Positions 24,927 to 33,437 of a stretch of 34,090 nucleotides of DNA are shown piece after piece. Every line of letters begins with the position of its first letter. Position 1 is the stretch's first letter. A program made the position numbers and the translations under genes. The notes below the pieces were generated by a model. It was not told the origin of the DNA and did not search any database. It saw only the letters and a list, made by a program, of their open reading frames with translations. This stretch comes from SAR324 cluster bacterium REDSEA-S27_B3. GTDB taxonomy: Bacteria; SAR324; NAC60-12. The DNA is taken from contig LUQO01000040.1 in NCBI GenBank assembly GCA_001627865.1, positions 1 to 34,090 on the forward strand. Direction: 5' to 3'.

Positions 24927-25132
24927 GTCGTTCTCGCGAAAGCGGGAATCCAGGGGAAGCTGTCCTTAAAAACTTTAATTTTTCATGGTGGAATAAAACG
25001 GGGGGATGTATCAGAAAGATTTTACTGTTCATAGTTCAAAATCAAGTTAGCTATTCCATGATCAGATCAACTATAAGCTAAGTAGTAATATCACTGGATT
25101 CCGGGTCTACGCTTTGCTTCGCCCGGAATGAC
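24927..25132. mobile_element. MITE-like element with hairpin ends
   Basis: The left end (24927-24953) contains CGCGAAAGCGGGAATCCAG. The right end (25094-25132) contains CTGGATTCCGGG and closes with CCCGGAATGAC. The two ends are partly complementary in reverse, and each is itself a hairpin (ATTCCGGG/CCCGGAAT on the right). The ~140 bp between them has no ORF. Similar hairpin repeats with GGAATCCAG are widespread in proteobacterial intergenic DNA, and a non-autonomous transposed repeat is the likely origin. The element accounts for most of the 309-bp gap before galE and lies next to the broken epimerase gene. Confidence 0.6.
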
Positions 25133-25190
25133 TAAGAATGCAATAGCAGATAAAAAAAAATTAGCATTTAAAACCAAGTAATAATAAATA

Positions 25191-26174
25191 TTGAGCACTG
25201 AAAACAAAAAAATTCTGGTTACAGGAGGCGCGGGGTATATCGGCTCCCATGTAGTGAAAGCGCTGCGGGACGCTGGAAAATCTCCAATCGTATTTGACAA
25301 TTTAAGCACAGGGCTGCGTGAAAATCTGCTCCCGGGAATTCCATTTATTCTGGGTGATACACTTTCATCTGAACAATTAAAGACAGCCATGAACGGTGTG
25401 GAAGCAATTATCCACATGGCTGCCTTGAAAGCAGCAGGAGACTCGATGACCGAGCCGGGGAAATATGCCCGGAACAATCTGTCGGGAACAATCAATCTGC
25501 TGAATGCTGCCGCAGAAGCAAAGGTAAAATACTTCGTCTTCTCTTCCAGCGCGGCTGTTTACGGTGAGCCGCAGTACCTGCCGCTGGATGAAGCACATCC
25601 AACTGAACCAGTGAATTTTTATGGATACACAAAACTTGGAATTGAAAACTTGCTTTGCTGGTACAGCAAATTAAAGGACATGCGTTTCGCAAGCCTGCGC
25701 TATTTCAACGCGGCAGGATATGACATTGCTGGAGAACTGAACGGACTGGAGCGGGAACCGAATAATTTACTCCCAATCGTTCTGGAAACGATTTTGGGAC
25801 AGCGTGAAAAAGTTGTGGTTTTCGGAACAGATTATGATACAGAGGATGGCAGTTGCATACGTGATTATATTCATGTTACTGATCTGGCGGAGGCACACCT
25901 GAAATCACTTGATTATTTAGAAAGTGAAAATCAGGACCTTATGGTTAATCTTGGTACAGCAAGAGGATTAAGCGTACTTGAAGTATTGCGGATTGCCCGT
26001 GAAATTTCCGGAACTGATTTTAACTACACACTTGGTGCGCGTCGTGCAGGTGATCCGGCAGTTGTTTTGGCCAAAGCAGATTTGGCGACAGAACTGCTCG
26101 ACTGGAGTCCAAAACACAGTGATGCTACCACCTTGCTGGAAACAACACTGCGTGCTTACAGAAAGAATTATTAG
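25191..26174 (+). CDS. galE: UDP-glucose 4-epimerase
   Basis: This 327-aa extended SDR enzyme interconverts UDP-glucose and UDP-galactose for surface polysaccharide. It has GGAGYIGSH (12-20) for NAD, SSSAAVYGEP (118-127), catalytic Tyr144/Lys148 in YGYTK, the GalE-typical RYFNAAG and the late block DGSCIRDYIHVTDLAEAH. The only usable start is TTG at 25191; no clear ribosome site is seen, so translation may be weak. It follows the MITE-like element. Confidence 0.95.
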   Translation: MSTENKKILVTGGAGYIGSHVVKALRDAGKSPIVFDNLSTGLRENLLPGIPFILGDTLSSEQLKTAMNGVEAIIHMAALKAAGDSMTEPGKYARNNLSGTINLLNAAAEAKVKYFVFSSSAAVYGEPQYLPLDEAHPTEPVNFYGYTKLGIENLLCWYSKLKDMRFASLRYFNAAGYDIAGELNGLEREPNNLLPIVLETILGQREKVVVFGTDYDTEDGSCIRDYIHVTDLAEAHLKSLDYLESENQDLMVNLGTARGLSVLEVLRIAREISGTDFNYTLGARRAGDPAVVLAKADLATELLDWSPKHSDATTLLETTLRAYRKNY

Positions 26175-26282
26175 TCATTCAGACAACTTTTTAATAATCA
26201 ATCATCACCTTCGTTATCTTAAGTTAACAGAACTAATTTTTCGTTAATCAATTATTTATTCTAATTTTTGTTGCAAAATACT

Positions 26283-27035
26283 ATGCGAATATTTTTGCTG
26301 ATTCTTATCACCATTGTTCTTGGCGCCTGTACCCTTAAACCAGTGGAGACTGTTTATTACGAAAAAAAGGATATTACCAGATTTACAACAAAGCCTTTTA
26401 AAACTGAGAAAAAAAACAAGGAAATAGAATTGACGGCCGAGAAGGAATGTGCCGGTAAAGTAATCTGCAGTGATAAGGAAATCAAGTTAAACGTGAGCCA
26501 TGCAGGACGGTTTTCGTTTTTAAAAGGCAAAGACCTTGATCTGGAAACAGAGCAGGGAAATATTAATTTAAATCAAAGGGATTATTCATATACATATGAT
26601 TCTACACGCAAAGCCAAAGGTGGTACTAGCGGGCTTTTAACTGAACAATTTTTAATCTGGGTTTCTGAAGCAGAATTCATAAAAGCCGCACGAGCTGAAA
26701 AAGCAACGATGTACATTGGAGACTATGCCTTTGATCTGTCAAGTGAAGGACGCGACTCCTGGCAGATAATGATGGACAAAGAGCGATTACTTGAAATTAT
26801 GGACGAAGAACAGCAGCGGGAATATGGACAGTATCCTCATGAGAATAGCAAGAAGAAAGAGCTTGACCTGCGCAAAAAAAGAATGGTCTCAGAAGCTGCT
26901 GAGTCAACATGGAAGATGATTGAGAATTCAAACAATCCGGAAGATTTCAGTTATTTTATTGAGCAATTTCCGGATAGTCCATACGCGATTCCGGCAAAAC
27001 TTAAACTCAAAAAGCTGGCAGGTAAAGGCCTGTGA
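26283..27035 (+). CDS. Hypothetical lipoprotein, 250 aa
   Basis: From the ATG at 26283 the protein has a short type II signal peptide with lipobox LGAC, lipidated at Cys16. The frame is open to a TTG at 26268, which I do not favour. The mature part is Lys/Glu-rich with a β-rich middle (SFLKGKDLDLETEQGNINL). Near the end, TWKMIENSNNPEDFSYFIEQFPDSPYA resembles short helical repeats found after caspase-like and TPR regions, possibly a protein-binding motif. The family is unrecognised. An envelope location is likely; function unknown. Confidence 0.75.
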   Translation: MRIFLLILITIVLGACTLKPVETVYYEKKDITRFTTKPFKTEKKNKEIELTAEKECAGKVICSDKEIKLNVSHAGRFSFLKGKDLDLETEQGNINLNQRDYSYTYDSTRKAKGGTSGLLTEQFLIWVSEAEFIKAARAEKATMYIGDYAFDLSSEGRDSWQIMMDKERLLEIMDEEQQREYGQYPHENSKKKELDLRKKRMVSEAAESTWKMIENSNNPEDFSYFIEQFPDSPYAIPAKLKLKKLAGKGL

Positions 27036-27055
27036 AATGCAGACCAGTAAAGTTC

Positions 27056-27457
27056 TTATGGTTCAGCTAAAAAACGCTCTCTAAGTTCCTGAGTAGGGAC
27101 CATGCACTGTTCCCGCCTGCCGAACCAATTGTAGCGGTATTTTGCGATAAAATGATAAAGAGCATCACGCAAAGGACGGGGTACAGCAGACAGTAACTGA
27201 AGGTGCCGCTCCCATCCATCCAAATAAGCATATATCCTTAATGCTGCTGTACTGCTTACCGAGAATCTTTCTTCTTCAAAGAAAACCAGACTGTCAGTAT
27301 AGTTAACATCTATTTTATTTTCTTCAAGCATTTTTTTGCCAACTGAGCTTTGCAGGGGGGTGAACAGGATATTTTTGGCAGTATCTCTGTTAACTATCAG
27401 CTTGACCCAGGCATTACAGAAATTACAGTGACCGTCAAATAACAAAATCGGCATCAA
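27056..27457 (-). CDS. DCC-family thiol-disulfide oxidoreductase (DUF393)
   Basis: This 133-aa protein has the DCC-family opening ILLFDGHCNFCN, with Cys11 and Cys14 as the CxxC redox pair in a thioredoxin-like fold. Its C-terminal block YRYNWFGRREQCMVPT is also typical of the family. There is no signal peptide, so the CxxC faces the cytosol unless exported otherwise. It is transcribed divergently from the γ-carboxylase homologue 119 bp away. DCC and HTTM domains are known to occur together, sometimes fused, which suggests a shared redox function. Confidence 0.9.
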   Translation of the reverse strand: MMPILLFDGHCNFCNAWVKLIVNRDTAKNILFTPLQSSVGKKMLEENKIDVNYTDSLVFFEEERFSVSSTAALRIYAYLDGWERHLQLLSAVPRPLRDALYHFIAKYRYNWFGRREQCMVPTQELRERFLAEP

Positions 27458-27576
27458 AATATCCCTATGCAGGATTGTATGATTAATTCATTAGGTTCTC
27501 TACAAATATTGAATGTAAAAATACCCGCATCTTTAAGGGTACACTAAATTAGAACACAATGGTATAAGGTTAAATC

Positions 27577-28950
27577 ATGAAAAAATGGCTATATCTCTTA
27601 CATCAAAAAGTCTACGAACCCACTGATGTTGCCAGCTTAGTGATGTTGCGCATAGTGTTTGGTTTATTGATGTTAATCGATATCGTCCGATATTTTCATA
27701 TTGGTTGGGTAAGTGAAATTTATGCGAAACCTAATTTTCATTTCCAGTATGAGTGGTTTTGGTGGCTCGTACCATTGCCGGAAGATTTTATGTACCTGCT
27801 TTTTGTGATACTTGGTATTTTTAGTATCTTGATTACATTGGGTCTTTTCTATCGGCTTGCATCAACCCTATTTTTCCTGGGATACACATATATCTTTCTA
27901 TTAGAGAGAACCACATACAATAACCATTATTATCTGATATGCCTTATTAGTTTCTTTTTGGCCCTGGCCCCCCTTCACAAATCATGGTCCCTTGATGTCA
28001 TTCGTGGGTCTGTACAGCATACGGACAGGTTCCCGGCAATATGGCTCTGGCTTTTTCGATTTCATATGGGTTTAGTTTATTTTTATGGTGGAATTGCTAA
28101 GTTTGATCCAGATTGGCTTAATGGCCGCATAACAGGAGAACTGCTGGGAGCAGCAAACCGTGGGACCATTTTAGAACCCTTGATGAAGTTAGACTGGATG
28201 AATCATTTCTATGTTTGGTCCGGAATGATATTTGATCTAGTGATCCCATTTCTATTGCTTTGCAAACCTATCAGGATTTGGGCTTTTTTATCAGCAGTTT
28301 TGTTTCATGCACATAATCACTATGTTTTTCCAATCGGTGTTTTCCCATCCCTTGCGATAATGCTAACACTCCTATATTTTGATCCAGATTTTCCAAGAAA
28401 AATTCTACCAACTAAATTAAGGAAACTCATCGGTGCACATTATAGAAAATATGTGACTTACAGTGGTCACTTGGCAGTGTCTTTGCAAAATCAAACACCC
28501 CGCCTATTACTAATGTTCTCTGTGATTTATATCTTTGTTCATATTCTACTTCCATTTCGACACCTGTTCACACCTGGGTGGACATCTTGGCATGAAGAGG
28601 GACACTATTTCGCCTGGCGCATGATGCTACGCCATAAAAGTACAAGAATTCAATTTAATGTTACCCACCCGGTAACCGGAGAGCAACGCTATGCAGATCC
28701 CAGAGACTACCTTAACCATATGCAATATACTGTCTTTGCTGGAAGCCCCGTAATGGTACTGCAGTTTGCCCATTATCTTGATTATCTGGTACGTGCAAAT
28801 GGGGGATTTGACCCTAAAATAACTGCTAATGTTGAGGTGAGTATAAATGGGAGAGAATTTAGACAAATGGTAGATCCGAACCTTGACCTCTCAAAAATAC
28901 CAAAATTCAAGACCACCTATCTCTGGATGAGGCCTTATGGAGAACGTTGA
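27577..28950 (+). CDS. Vitamin K-dependent γ-carboxylase homologue (HTTM protein)
   Basis: The 457-aa membrane protein contains an HTTM domain of several helices (about 18-270) with VYFYGGIAKFDPDWL. Lys175 here lines up with the active-site Lys of human γ-glutamyl carboxylase. After residue 330 comes the soluble carboxylase-like region: TSWHEEGHYFAWRMMLR, then VTHPVTGEQR, QFAHYLDYLV and VSINGREFRQMVDP. The animal enzyme uses vitamin K hydroquinone, O2 and CO2 to make γ-carboxyglutamate; bacterial homologues may have other roles. Start ATG 27577 has AAGG upstream. The divergent DCC gene may supply reducing power to a quinone cycle (inference). No obvious substrate peptide is seen nearby. Confidence 0.9.
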   Translation: MKKWLYLLHQKVYEPTDVASLVMLRIVFGLLMLIDIVRYFHIGWVSEIYAKPNFHFQYEWFWWLVPLPEDFMYLLFVILGIFSILITLGLFYRLASTLFFLGYTYIFLLERTTYNNHYYLICLISFFLALAPLHKSWSLDVIRGSVQHTDRFPAIWLWLFRFHMGLVYFYGGIAKFDPDWLNGRITGELLGAANRGTILEPLMKLDWMNHFYVWSGMIFDLVIPFLLLCKPIRIWAFLSAVLFHAHNHYVFPIGVFPSLAIMLTLLYFDPDFPRKILPTKLRKLIGAHYRKYVTYSGHLAVSLQNQTPRLLLMFSVIYIFVHILLPFRHLFTPGWTSWHEEGHYFAWRMMLRHKSTRIQFNVTHPVTGEQRYADPRDYLNHMQYTVFAGSPVMVLQFAHYLDYLVRANGGFDPKITANVEVSINGREFRQMVDPNLDLSKIPKFKTTYLWMRPYGER

Positions 28951-28997
28951 TTTAATCAAATCTTCAAATCTTTTTTGGTAGGTTGTGAGAAAAGAGC

Positions 28998-29040
28998 AAA
29001 AAAAAACGGGACCGCCTGCATCAGCAAGACGATCCCGTTT
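28998..29040 (-). terminator. Intrinsic terminator of the porin gene
   Basis: On the minus strand AAACGGGATCG pairs with CGGTCCCGTTT (11 bp, one G-U) around a 15-nt loop and runs into a long T tract. It lies about 50 bp after the porin stop. The convergent carboxylase transcript may use the reverse stem as well. Confidence 0.85.
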
Positions 29041-29091
29041 AGTAAAAACTTAAATTGAATGACTAGGTTTTATAAACCTAAAGCAGTTCAA

Positions 29092-30297
29092 TTAGAAGCT
29101 TATAGACATGGCAACCTCAATGTCGGTCATATTATAACCTTCGGTTCCGCCTGTCTGATCTGCGGTTTGGGTACCGTAGCCTGTAGATAAAGCAACTGGT
29201 CCAACAGTTGTGTTGTAACCAATTTCCATACCTGTTCTATTAGTAGCTTCTCCTGCAGTACCGTCAGTTTTCTGCTCAATTTCTGCAGTAGTACCATAAG
29301 CGAAGATAATAGTGTCGCTACCCATAGCATAAGTCAAACCAAGCTCCATACCAGCGTAAATTGCTCCAGCTGATGAAGTACTGTTAATTCCGCTATAAGA
29401 ACCCCAACTTAAGAAAGGATCGATATCACCCATGTCCATCTTAACTCCCAGACCTGTGGTTGATGTCGTAGTTGAAGTACTGCCAGCAGAAGTGGTTGCT
29501 GTACCCTTGTCAGCGGTTACAGCATTACATACTGTCACACCAACTGATATTGTACCAAAGGTTCCACTGAAACCTAATCCAGTACCACTTATACCATGAT
29601 TGTCACCTTCACTGTCATAAGCCTCTCCGGCACCACATGCATCGCCTACAGCTGACGAGACCTGGTATGCAACAGTAACGCTCATGGAGTCATCAATTTT
29701 GTATCCAAGGGAAATACCCTCGTATGCACCAACAAATGCGCCTGGGGAAGCGTCATCATCTGCAGCATCCCATGTAGCTAGACCACTTGCTGTACTACCA
29801 GTGGTCACATTCTGGCTGGAAAGATGAGAAGCATCACCCAATGTAATGGTCATTGTGCCATCAGTTACACTTACAGAGGTTGAGTCTGCAGCAGTCTGCT
29901 GACCACATCTTGATACATTCGCTGTACCTGAACCGTTGTCACTACAACCATATCTGTCCAGGTTATATGATACGCTACCGGAACCTGTCCAGTCACCCAC
30001 CTTCTTTGAACCCGAAACTGACAAAGTTTCATCCAATCCAGCATCTGCCCAGTTTACTGCATAGGACAAAGCTGCTGAATTTGCACCATCTGTGTTACTA
30101 GATGATAAAGTAATTGTTCCACCATCACTGCTAACACCGCCTCCGGTAAGAGCATTGGCATCTTTGTCAGCCTTTTGAGTGGTTATATTAAAGTATGCTG
30201 CTGCGGATCCGCTTGCCGAGAAATCCCAGGCATACAAAGGAGCCGCAAGTGCGACGGAAGCAACAGCGGCTAGCATCATTTTGCTTAATTGTTTCAT
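29092..30297 (-). CDS. Outer-membrane porin, 401 aa
   Basis: I chose the ATG at 30297 because AAGGAGA lies just upstream. A Sec signal peptide (MKQLSKMMLAAVASVALAAP) is cut after LYA at residue 23. The mature protein alternates short amphipathic strands with Gly/Ser/Thr/Asp-rich loops. It ends in VAMSISF, whose terminal Phe is the signal for β-barrel assembly, so it is a general-type porin. One loop is a Thr/Ser run (TTSAGSTSTTTSTTG), and four Cys residues sit in predicted loops. A strong promoter, a long structured leader and a strong terminator suggest very high expression under post-transcriptional control. Confidence 0.9.
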   Translation of the reverse strand: MKQLSKMMLAAVASVALAAPLYAWDFSASGSAAAYFNITTQKADKDANALTGGGVSSDGGTITLSSSNTDGANSAALSYAVNWADAGLDETLSVSGSKKVGDWTGSGSVSYNLDRYGCSDNGSGTANVSRCGQQTAADSTSVSVTDGTMTITLGDASHLSSQNVTTGSTASGLATWDAADDDASPGAFVGAYEGISLGYKIDDSMSVTVAYQVSSAVGDACGAGEAYDSEGDNHGISGTGLGFSGTFGTISVGVTVCNAVTADKGTATTSAGSTSTTTSTTGLGVKMDMGDIDPFLSWGSYSGINSTSSAGAIYAGMELGLTYAMGSDTIIFAYGTTAEIEQKTDGTAGEATNRTGMEIGYNTTVGPVALSTGYGTQTADQTGGTEGYNMTDIEVAMSISF

Positions 30298-30776
30298 AAC
30301 TCTCCTTAAAATTGTTATGAGGTTAGTTTGCAGTCCAACCATTTGGATACAAACTCAATAATACGGCTGCTGTAACCACCATGGTTCTCCAGCCATTTGC
30401 GGCTTCGGGAGACGCTCCCAAAAACCCGAGGTTTTACCCCTAAACAAGGGATAGTGCACCTTTTGGGCCAAATACCGCTGAAGCAGAAAACAAAGTCATA
30501 GGGAACAAACTCCCGTCAGCTTCTACCTCAATTCACCCTGTCATACTGACAGAGCGCTAACCTCAAAAACCCTGTTATAGGTGATGTTTGAGCAAAAGCC
30601 CTCGAAGCGACTGTTTCTGAGTCAGGCCGCCAGTTGCACATACCGAAGTTATCTGCGATTGAGTTTACCCCCTCCTGACGGTTTAAGATAGGTCTGTTCC
30701 AGATGGGGAACAGTCTGTCACCGCCAAGGAGTTTCGTTCAAACATGCACTGTAAACAGCAGATTTTTGAAGTTCAA
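30298..30776 (-). ncRNA. Long highly structured leader or ncRNA before the porin
   Basis: About 480 nt separate the predicted transcription start from the porin ATG. At least nine perfect hairpins are visible: CTGTTCC/GGAACAG (30694-30713) inside a long stem CTCCT..CGGT/ACCG..AGGAG (30672-30731); CTGTCA/TGACAG (30538-30552); CTCAAA/TTTGAG (30562-30592); AAAACC/GGTTTT (30421-30435); CCCT/AGGG (30438-30450); GGGAG/CTCCC (30407-30419); AGCC/GGCT (30391-30404); AACCA/TGGTT (30374-30386); and AGTTTG/CAAACT enclosing TCCAA/TTGGA (30325-30355). I find no long ORF in it. It does not match RNase P, tmRNA, SRP or 6S motifs that I know. Confidence 0.55.
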
Positions 30777-30783
30777 CCTACAC

Positions 30784-30811
30784 ATTATCGTGTTTATTTT
30801 ATAAATGTCAA
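30784..30811 (-). promoter_or_regulatory. Strong promoter of the porin leader
   Basis: On the minus strand, consensus TTGACA (30806-30811) is followed after 16 bp by GATAAT (30784-30789). The surrounding sequence is very AT-rich (A/T tracts upstream could act as an UP element). Transcription should begin near 30776. Confidence 0.7.
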
Positions 30812-31187
30812 GAAAAAAATAACTTTTTTTATTTTTTTTAAATGGCAGAATTTGCAGTTTTTCTTGCTTTGATTTTCAAATAATTCTCAAATTTTTTCAA
30901 TCTGTTAAACGAAAATTGCCGACCCACATTACCATATCCAATGTTAAAAATAAAAGATTTAATTTGGAAAATGAATTGGTAATGATCATTTTTCGCCTCA
31001 AATTTTACTAAGAAAGGAAAATATCCACCCATGACAGGTTCATTTACGTACTTACTGATTGTCAATCCATTATCAAATCTGAAATTTCTGATTAAAAAAA
31101 ATTTGAATCATTGCTTTTGCAATTTATATCTGAAATCTGCTAATTTCAAGTTCCAAAAAAATTCTGCAAACTTTCAAAGAGGTCAAG
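30812..31187. other. AT-rich intergenic stretch without a gene
   Basis: Only A/T-tracts and short frames without ribosome sites are seen between the porin promoter and the nucleoside hydrolase. I could not pick out a convincing promoter for the hydrolase here. Confidence 0.4.
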
Positions 31188-32135
31188 TTGATAAAATTAT
31201 TACCAGATGTGGACACTGGAATTGATGATGCTCTAGCGCTAATTTTCCTGTCGGAGGCGCATAAACAAGGTCAGCTGGAAATACTTGGCTGCACCGCAGT
31301 TGGCGGAAATGTCGAGGTTGAACAGACTGTCCGGAACACAATCAAAATCTGGGAAATGACGGGAGTTGATATTCCGGTTGCTTCAGGAGCAGAACGTCCT
31401 TTGCTGTATCCATTAAACACCTCTCCCTTTGTTCATGGAGATGACGGACTGGGAAATACTTTCCTGCCTCCGCCAAAAATTTCCCCCTCAGATGTGACCG
31501 CGACAGACATGATCATGCGGCTCAGTCATCAGTTTCCTGGGAAACTGACTCTGCTGACAACCGCCCCTCTGACTAATCTGGCGGTAGCTTTACTTCAGGA
31601 TCCATCTCTGGCAGGGAGAATCTGTGAAGCGGTTTGCATGGGAGGCGGAGTTTTCACGGGAAATGTTTCCGCAGTGGCAGAGGCAAATATCGCCAACGAT
31701 CCGGAAGCAGCACGGATTGTTTTCCGTTCGGGAATTGACATTACAATGATCGGACTGGATGTGACCCATCAGGTGTTTTGGGAAGAGAATGATTTGAAGG
31801 CTTTAGTGGGAATTGGCAATGAACGTGCCGATTTTTTACTGCAGATCATCCGTTATATTTCCGGAGCATACGAAAAGCTTTCCGGATGGAGACGCTGTGT
31901 CCTGCATGATCCGCTGGCTGCGGCTGTTTGCCTGTATCCGGATCTGGTGAAAACCGAGAAGTGTCATGTGGACGTGGAATTGTCCGGAGAACTTACACGA
32001 GGGATGACTGTGGTGGACCGCAGGGGCAGAACTCCTTTGGGGGAGGAAAATATCAAGGTGGCGCTAGAGGTTGACGCGGAGCGCTTCAAAATTATGTTGA
32101 TGGATAGTCTGCTGGGGTGGGCACAGGGGGGTTGA
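31188..32135 (+). CDS. Inosine/uridine-preferring nucleoside hydrolase
   Basis: This 315-aa enzyme of the IU-nucleoside hydrolase family splits ribonucleosides into base and ribose. The Ca2+-binding N-terminal motif is DVDTGIDDALAL (from residue 7; the usual form is DxDPGxDDA). VHGDDGLGN, LLTTAPLTNLAVAL, CMGGGVF and the C-terminal HDPLAAA, with its metal-ligand Asp, are also present. The start is TTG at 31188, with AGAGG five bases upstream. There is no signal peptide, so it is cytosolic. It could feed purine bases to the deaminase/xanthine dehydrogenase route suggested at 15.4-16.8 kb. Confidence 0.93.
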   Translation: MIKLLPDVDTGIDDALALIFLSEAHKQGQLEILGCTAVGGNVEVEQTVRNTIKIWEMTGVDIPVASGAERPLLYPLNTSPFVHGDDGLGNTFLPPPKISPSDVTATDMIMRLSHQFPGKLTLLTTAPLTNLAVALLQDPSLAGRICEAVCMGGGVFTGNVSAVAEANIANDPEAARIVFRSGIDITMIGLDVTHQVFWEENDLKALVGIGNERADFLLQIIRYISGAYEKLSGWRRCVLHDPLAAAVCLYPDLVKTEKCHVDVELSGELTRGMTVVDRRGRTPLGEENIKVALEVDAERFKIMLMDSLLGWAQGG

Positions 32136-32348
32136 CTTTGGCCGCCATGTAATGCGGCCCTACCAATGGGTTTTACGGCCGCCGTGTAATGAGGCACTAC
32201 CATTTGGTTTTAGGCTACCATGTAATGCGGCCCTACCATTTTATTTTAAGGCCACTTTTAATGAGGCACTACCAATGGGTTTTACGGCCGCCGTGTAATG
32301 AGGCACTACGTTTTAAGGCCGCCGTGTGATGCGGTACTACCATTAAGG
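32135..32348 (+). repeat. Six imperfect tandem copies of a ~37-bp unit
   Basis: Units begin near 32135, 32171, 32208, 32245, 32280 and 32310 and are 30-39 bp long. The consensus includes GGCCGCCGTGTAATGAGGC and CACTACCAATGGG; alternate units read ATGCGGCCCTACC. The array begins right at the nucleoside hydrolase stop and ends about 20 bp before the dapA stop, in the space between two convergent genes. There are no unique spacers, so it is not CRISPR. It may be a minisatellite-like array or a transcription-end structure. Confidence 0.8.
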
Positions 32349-32369
32349 CATATCTTATGGCTTCAAGTC

Positions 32370-33278
32370 TCAGGCAGAAAGAATAAACTGCCTGTCTTCC
32401 ATCAGTTCCAGTCCGGAGCCAACCCAATCGTCAGTTTCAAAGTCCTGAAGCATTTCAAATACTTTTTGACGCGCGGTTAAATCGACCGGTGAATATGGAA
32501 GCCTAAAAACCGGCTGTATCGCTCCTGTCATGCTCAGCACAGTATTTAACGCGTTAGGGCTGGGCACATGGAAAAGCCAGGCCATCAGCGGCTGCAAACG
32601 TTCATTCAGATCAGGATCGTCATTGTCCATCAGCCGCCGCATCAGTCCCGGAAGCAGGTTGCTGGTTACGGAAATCACTCCGTGAGCACCGTGCCTGTGA
32701 CGTCCTTCAAAACACTGGTCATCATTTCCGGACCAGCATGCTATGCCTTTTTTTTCATAGTTCCCCATTCTTTCGTTTCCGGCACATTCTTTCACACCAA
32801 TCAAATTTGGATGCTCTGCCAGTTTCTCAATTAATTCAGGCTGCAAATCCTGTCCAGTACGCGCTGGAACATTGTAAATAATTGCTGGGCCCAAATCCAA
32901 GACACGTGTGAAATGCTCTTTAAGGCCTGCTTCAGAAGTTTTTCCATAATAAGGATTAATCTGGAGCGCGGCGTCCATTCCAAAGGCAAAACCATATTTA
33001 GTGCCCTTAATGGCTTCACGTGTGTTGTTGCTGCCTGTGTTGCCTACAATGGCAAGTTGATTGCTAAACTTATTAACGCAGTGAGCAATCAGCATCAGAT
33101 GCTCTTCCCAGTCCATCAAATGACCTTCACCTGTTGTGCCGCAGACAATCAAACCCTCAACACCATTTTTGATTTGTGCTTCCACCAGGCTGTCAAAAGT
33201 TGCAAGGTCCACTTCACCGTCCGGTCTATAGGGCGTTTTGATTGCGGTCAACAGACTCGCAGATTTTATTTTTTCCAT
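32370..33278 (-). CDS. dapA: 4-hydroxy-tetrahydrodipicolinate synthase, plant-type
   Basis: This 302-aa lyase condenses pyruvate and aspartate semialdehyde, the first committed step to lysine and diaminopimelate. Catalytic features are CGTTGEG (Thr48, Thr49), Tyr135, Arg140 (NVPARTGQD) and the Schiff-base Lys163 in GVKECAGNER. Long stretches such as INPYYGKTSEAGLKEHF, CWSGNDDQC and GVISVTSNLLPGLMRRLM resemble chloroplast enzymes more than E. coli DapA. Trp57 and His60 in LMDWEEH match the plant lysine-inhibition pocket (E. coli has His there), suggesting strong feedback inhibition. A candidate promoter lies upstream. No other lysine gene is nearby. Confidence 0.95.
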   Translation of the reverse strand: MEKIKSASLLTAIKTPYRPDGEVDLATFDSLVEAQIKNGVEGLIVCGTTGEGHLMDWEEHLMLIAHCVNKFSNQLAIVGNTGSNNTREAIKGTKYGFAFGMDAALQINPYYGKTSEAGLKEHFTRVLDLGPAIIYNVPARTGQDLQPELIEKLAEHPNLIGVKECAGNERMGNYEKKGIACWSGNDDQCFEGRHRHGAHGVISVTSNLLPGLMRRLMDNDDPDLNERLQPLMAWLFHVPSPNALNTVLSMTGAIQPVFRLPYSPVDLTARQKVFEMLQDFETDDWVGSGLELMEDRQFILSA

Positions 33279-33390
33279 ATTTTTCTGATTATAAGTACCA
33301 TTTAAATGAATGGATGTTTATTGTCATTTTTTTCTATCTGCTGCCGGCAGAATTCATTTTTAAATATTATTCATTTTACTGCGACTGCAC

Positions 33391-33419
33391 ACTTTACTTT
33401 AAACTGACAAAACGTTCAA
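33391..33419 (-). promoter_or_regulatory. Candidate promoter of dapA
   Basis: On the minus strand, TTGAAC (33414-33419) and TAAAGT (33391-33396) are spaced 17 bp apart, about 110 bp before the dapA ATG. Confidence 0.3.
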
Positions 33420-33437
33420 GGCAGACAGGAAAATAAC

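Noticed and set aside
27457-27577. Inverted repeat TACCC/GGGTA between the DCC and carboxylase genes as an operator
   Set aside because: Only 5 bp per arm with a 10-bp centre, and no promoter hexamers fit around it convincingly.
30298-30776. Porin leader as RNase P RNA, tmRNA, SRP RNA or 6S RNA
   Set aside because: None of the conserved core motifs of these RNAs that I know can be found on the minus strand.
32135-32348. Tandem repeats as a CRISPR array
   Set aside because: The units abut each other without unique spacers, they vary in sequence, and no cas gene is present.
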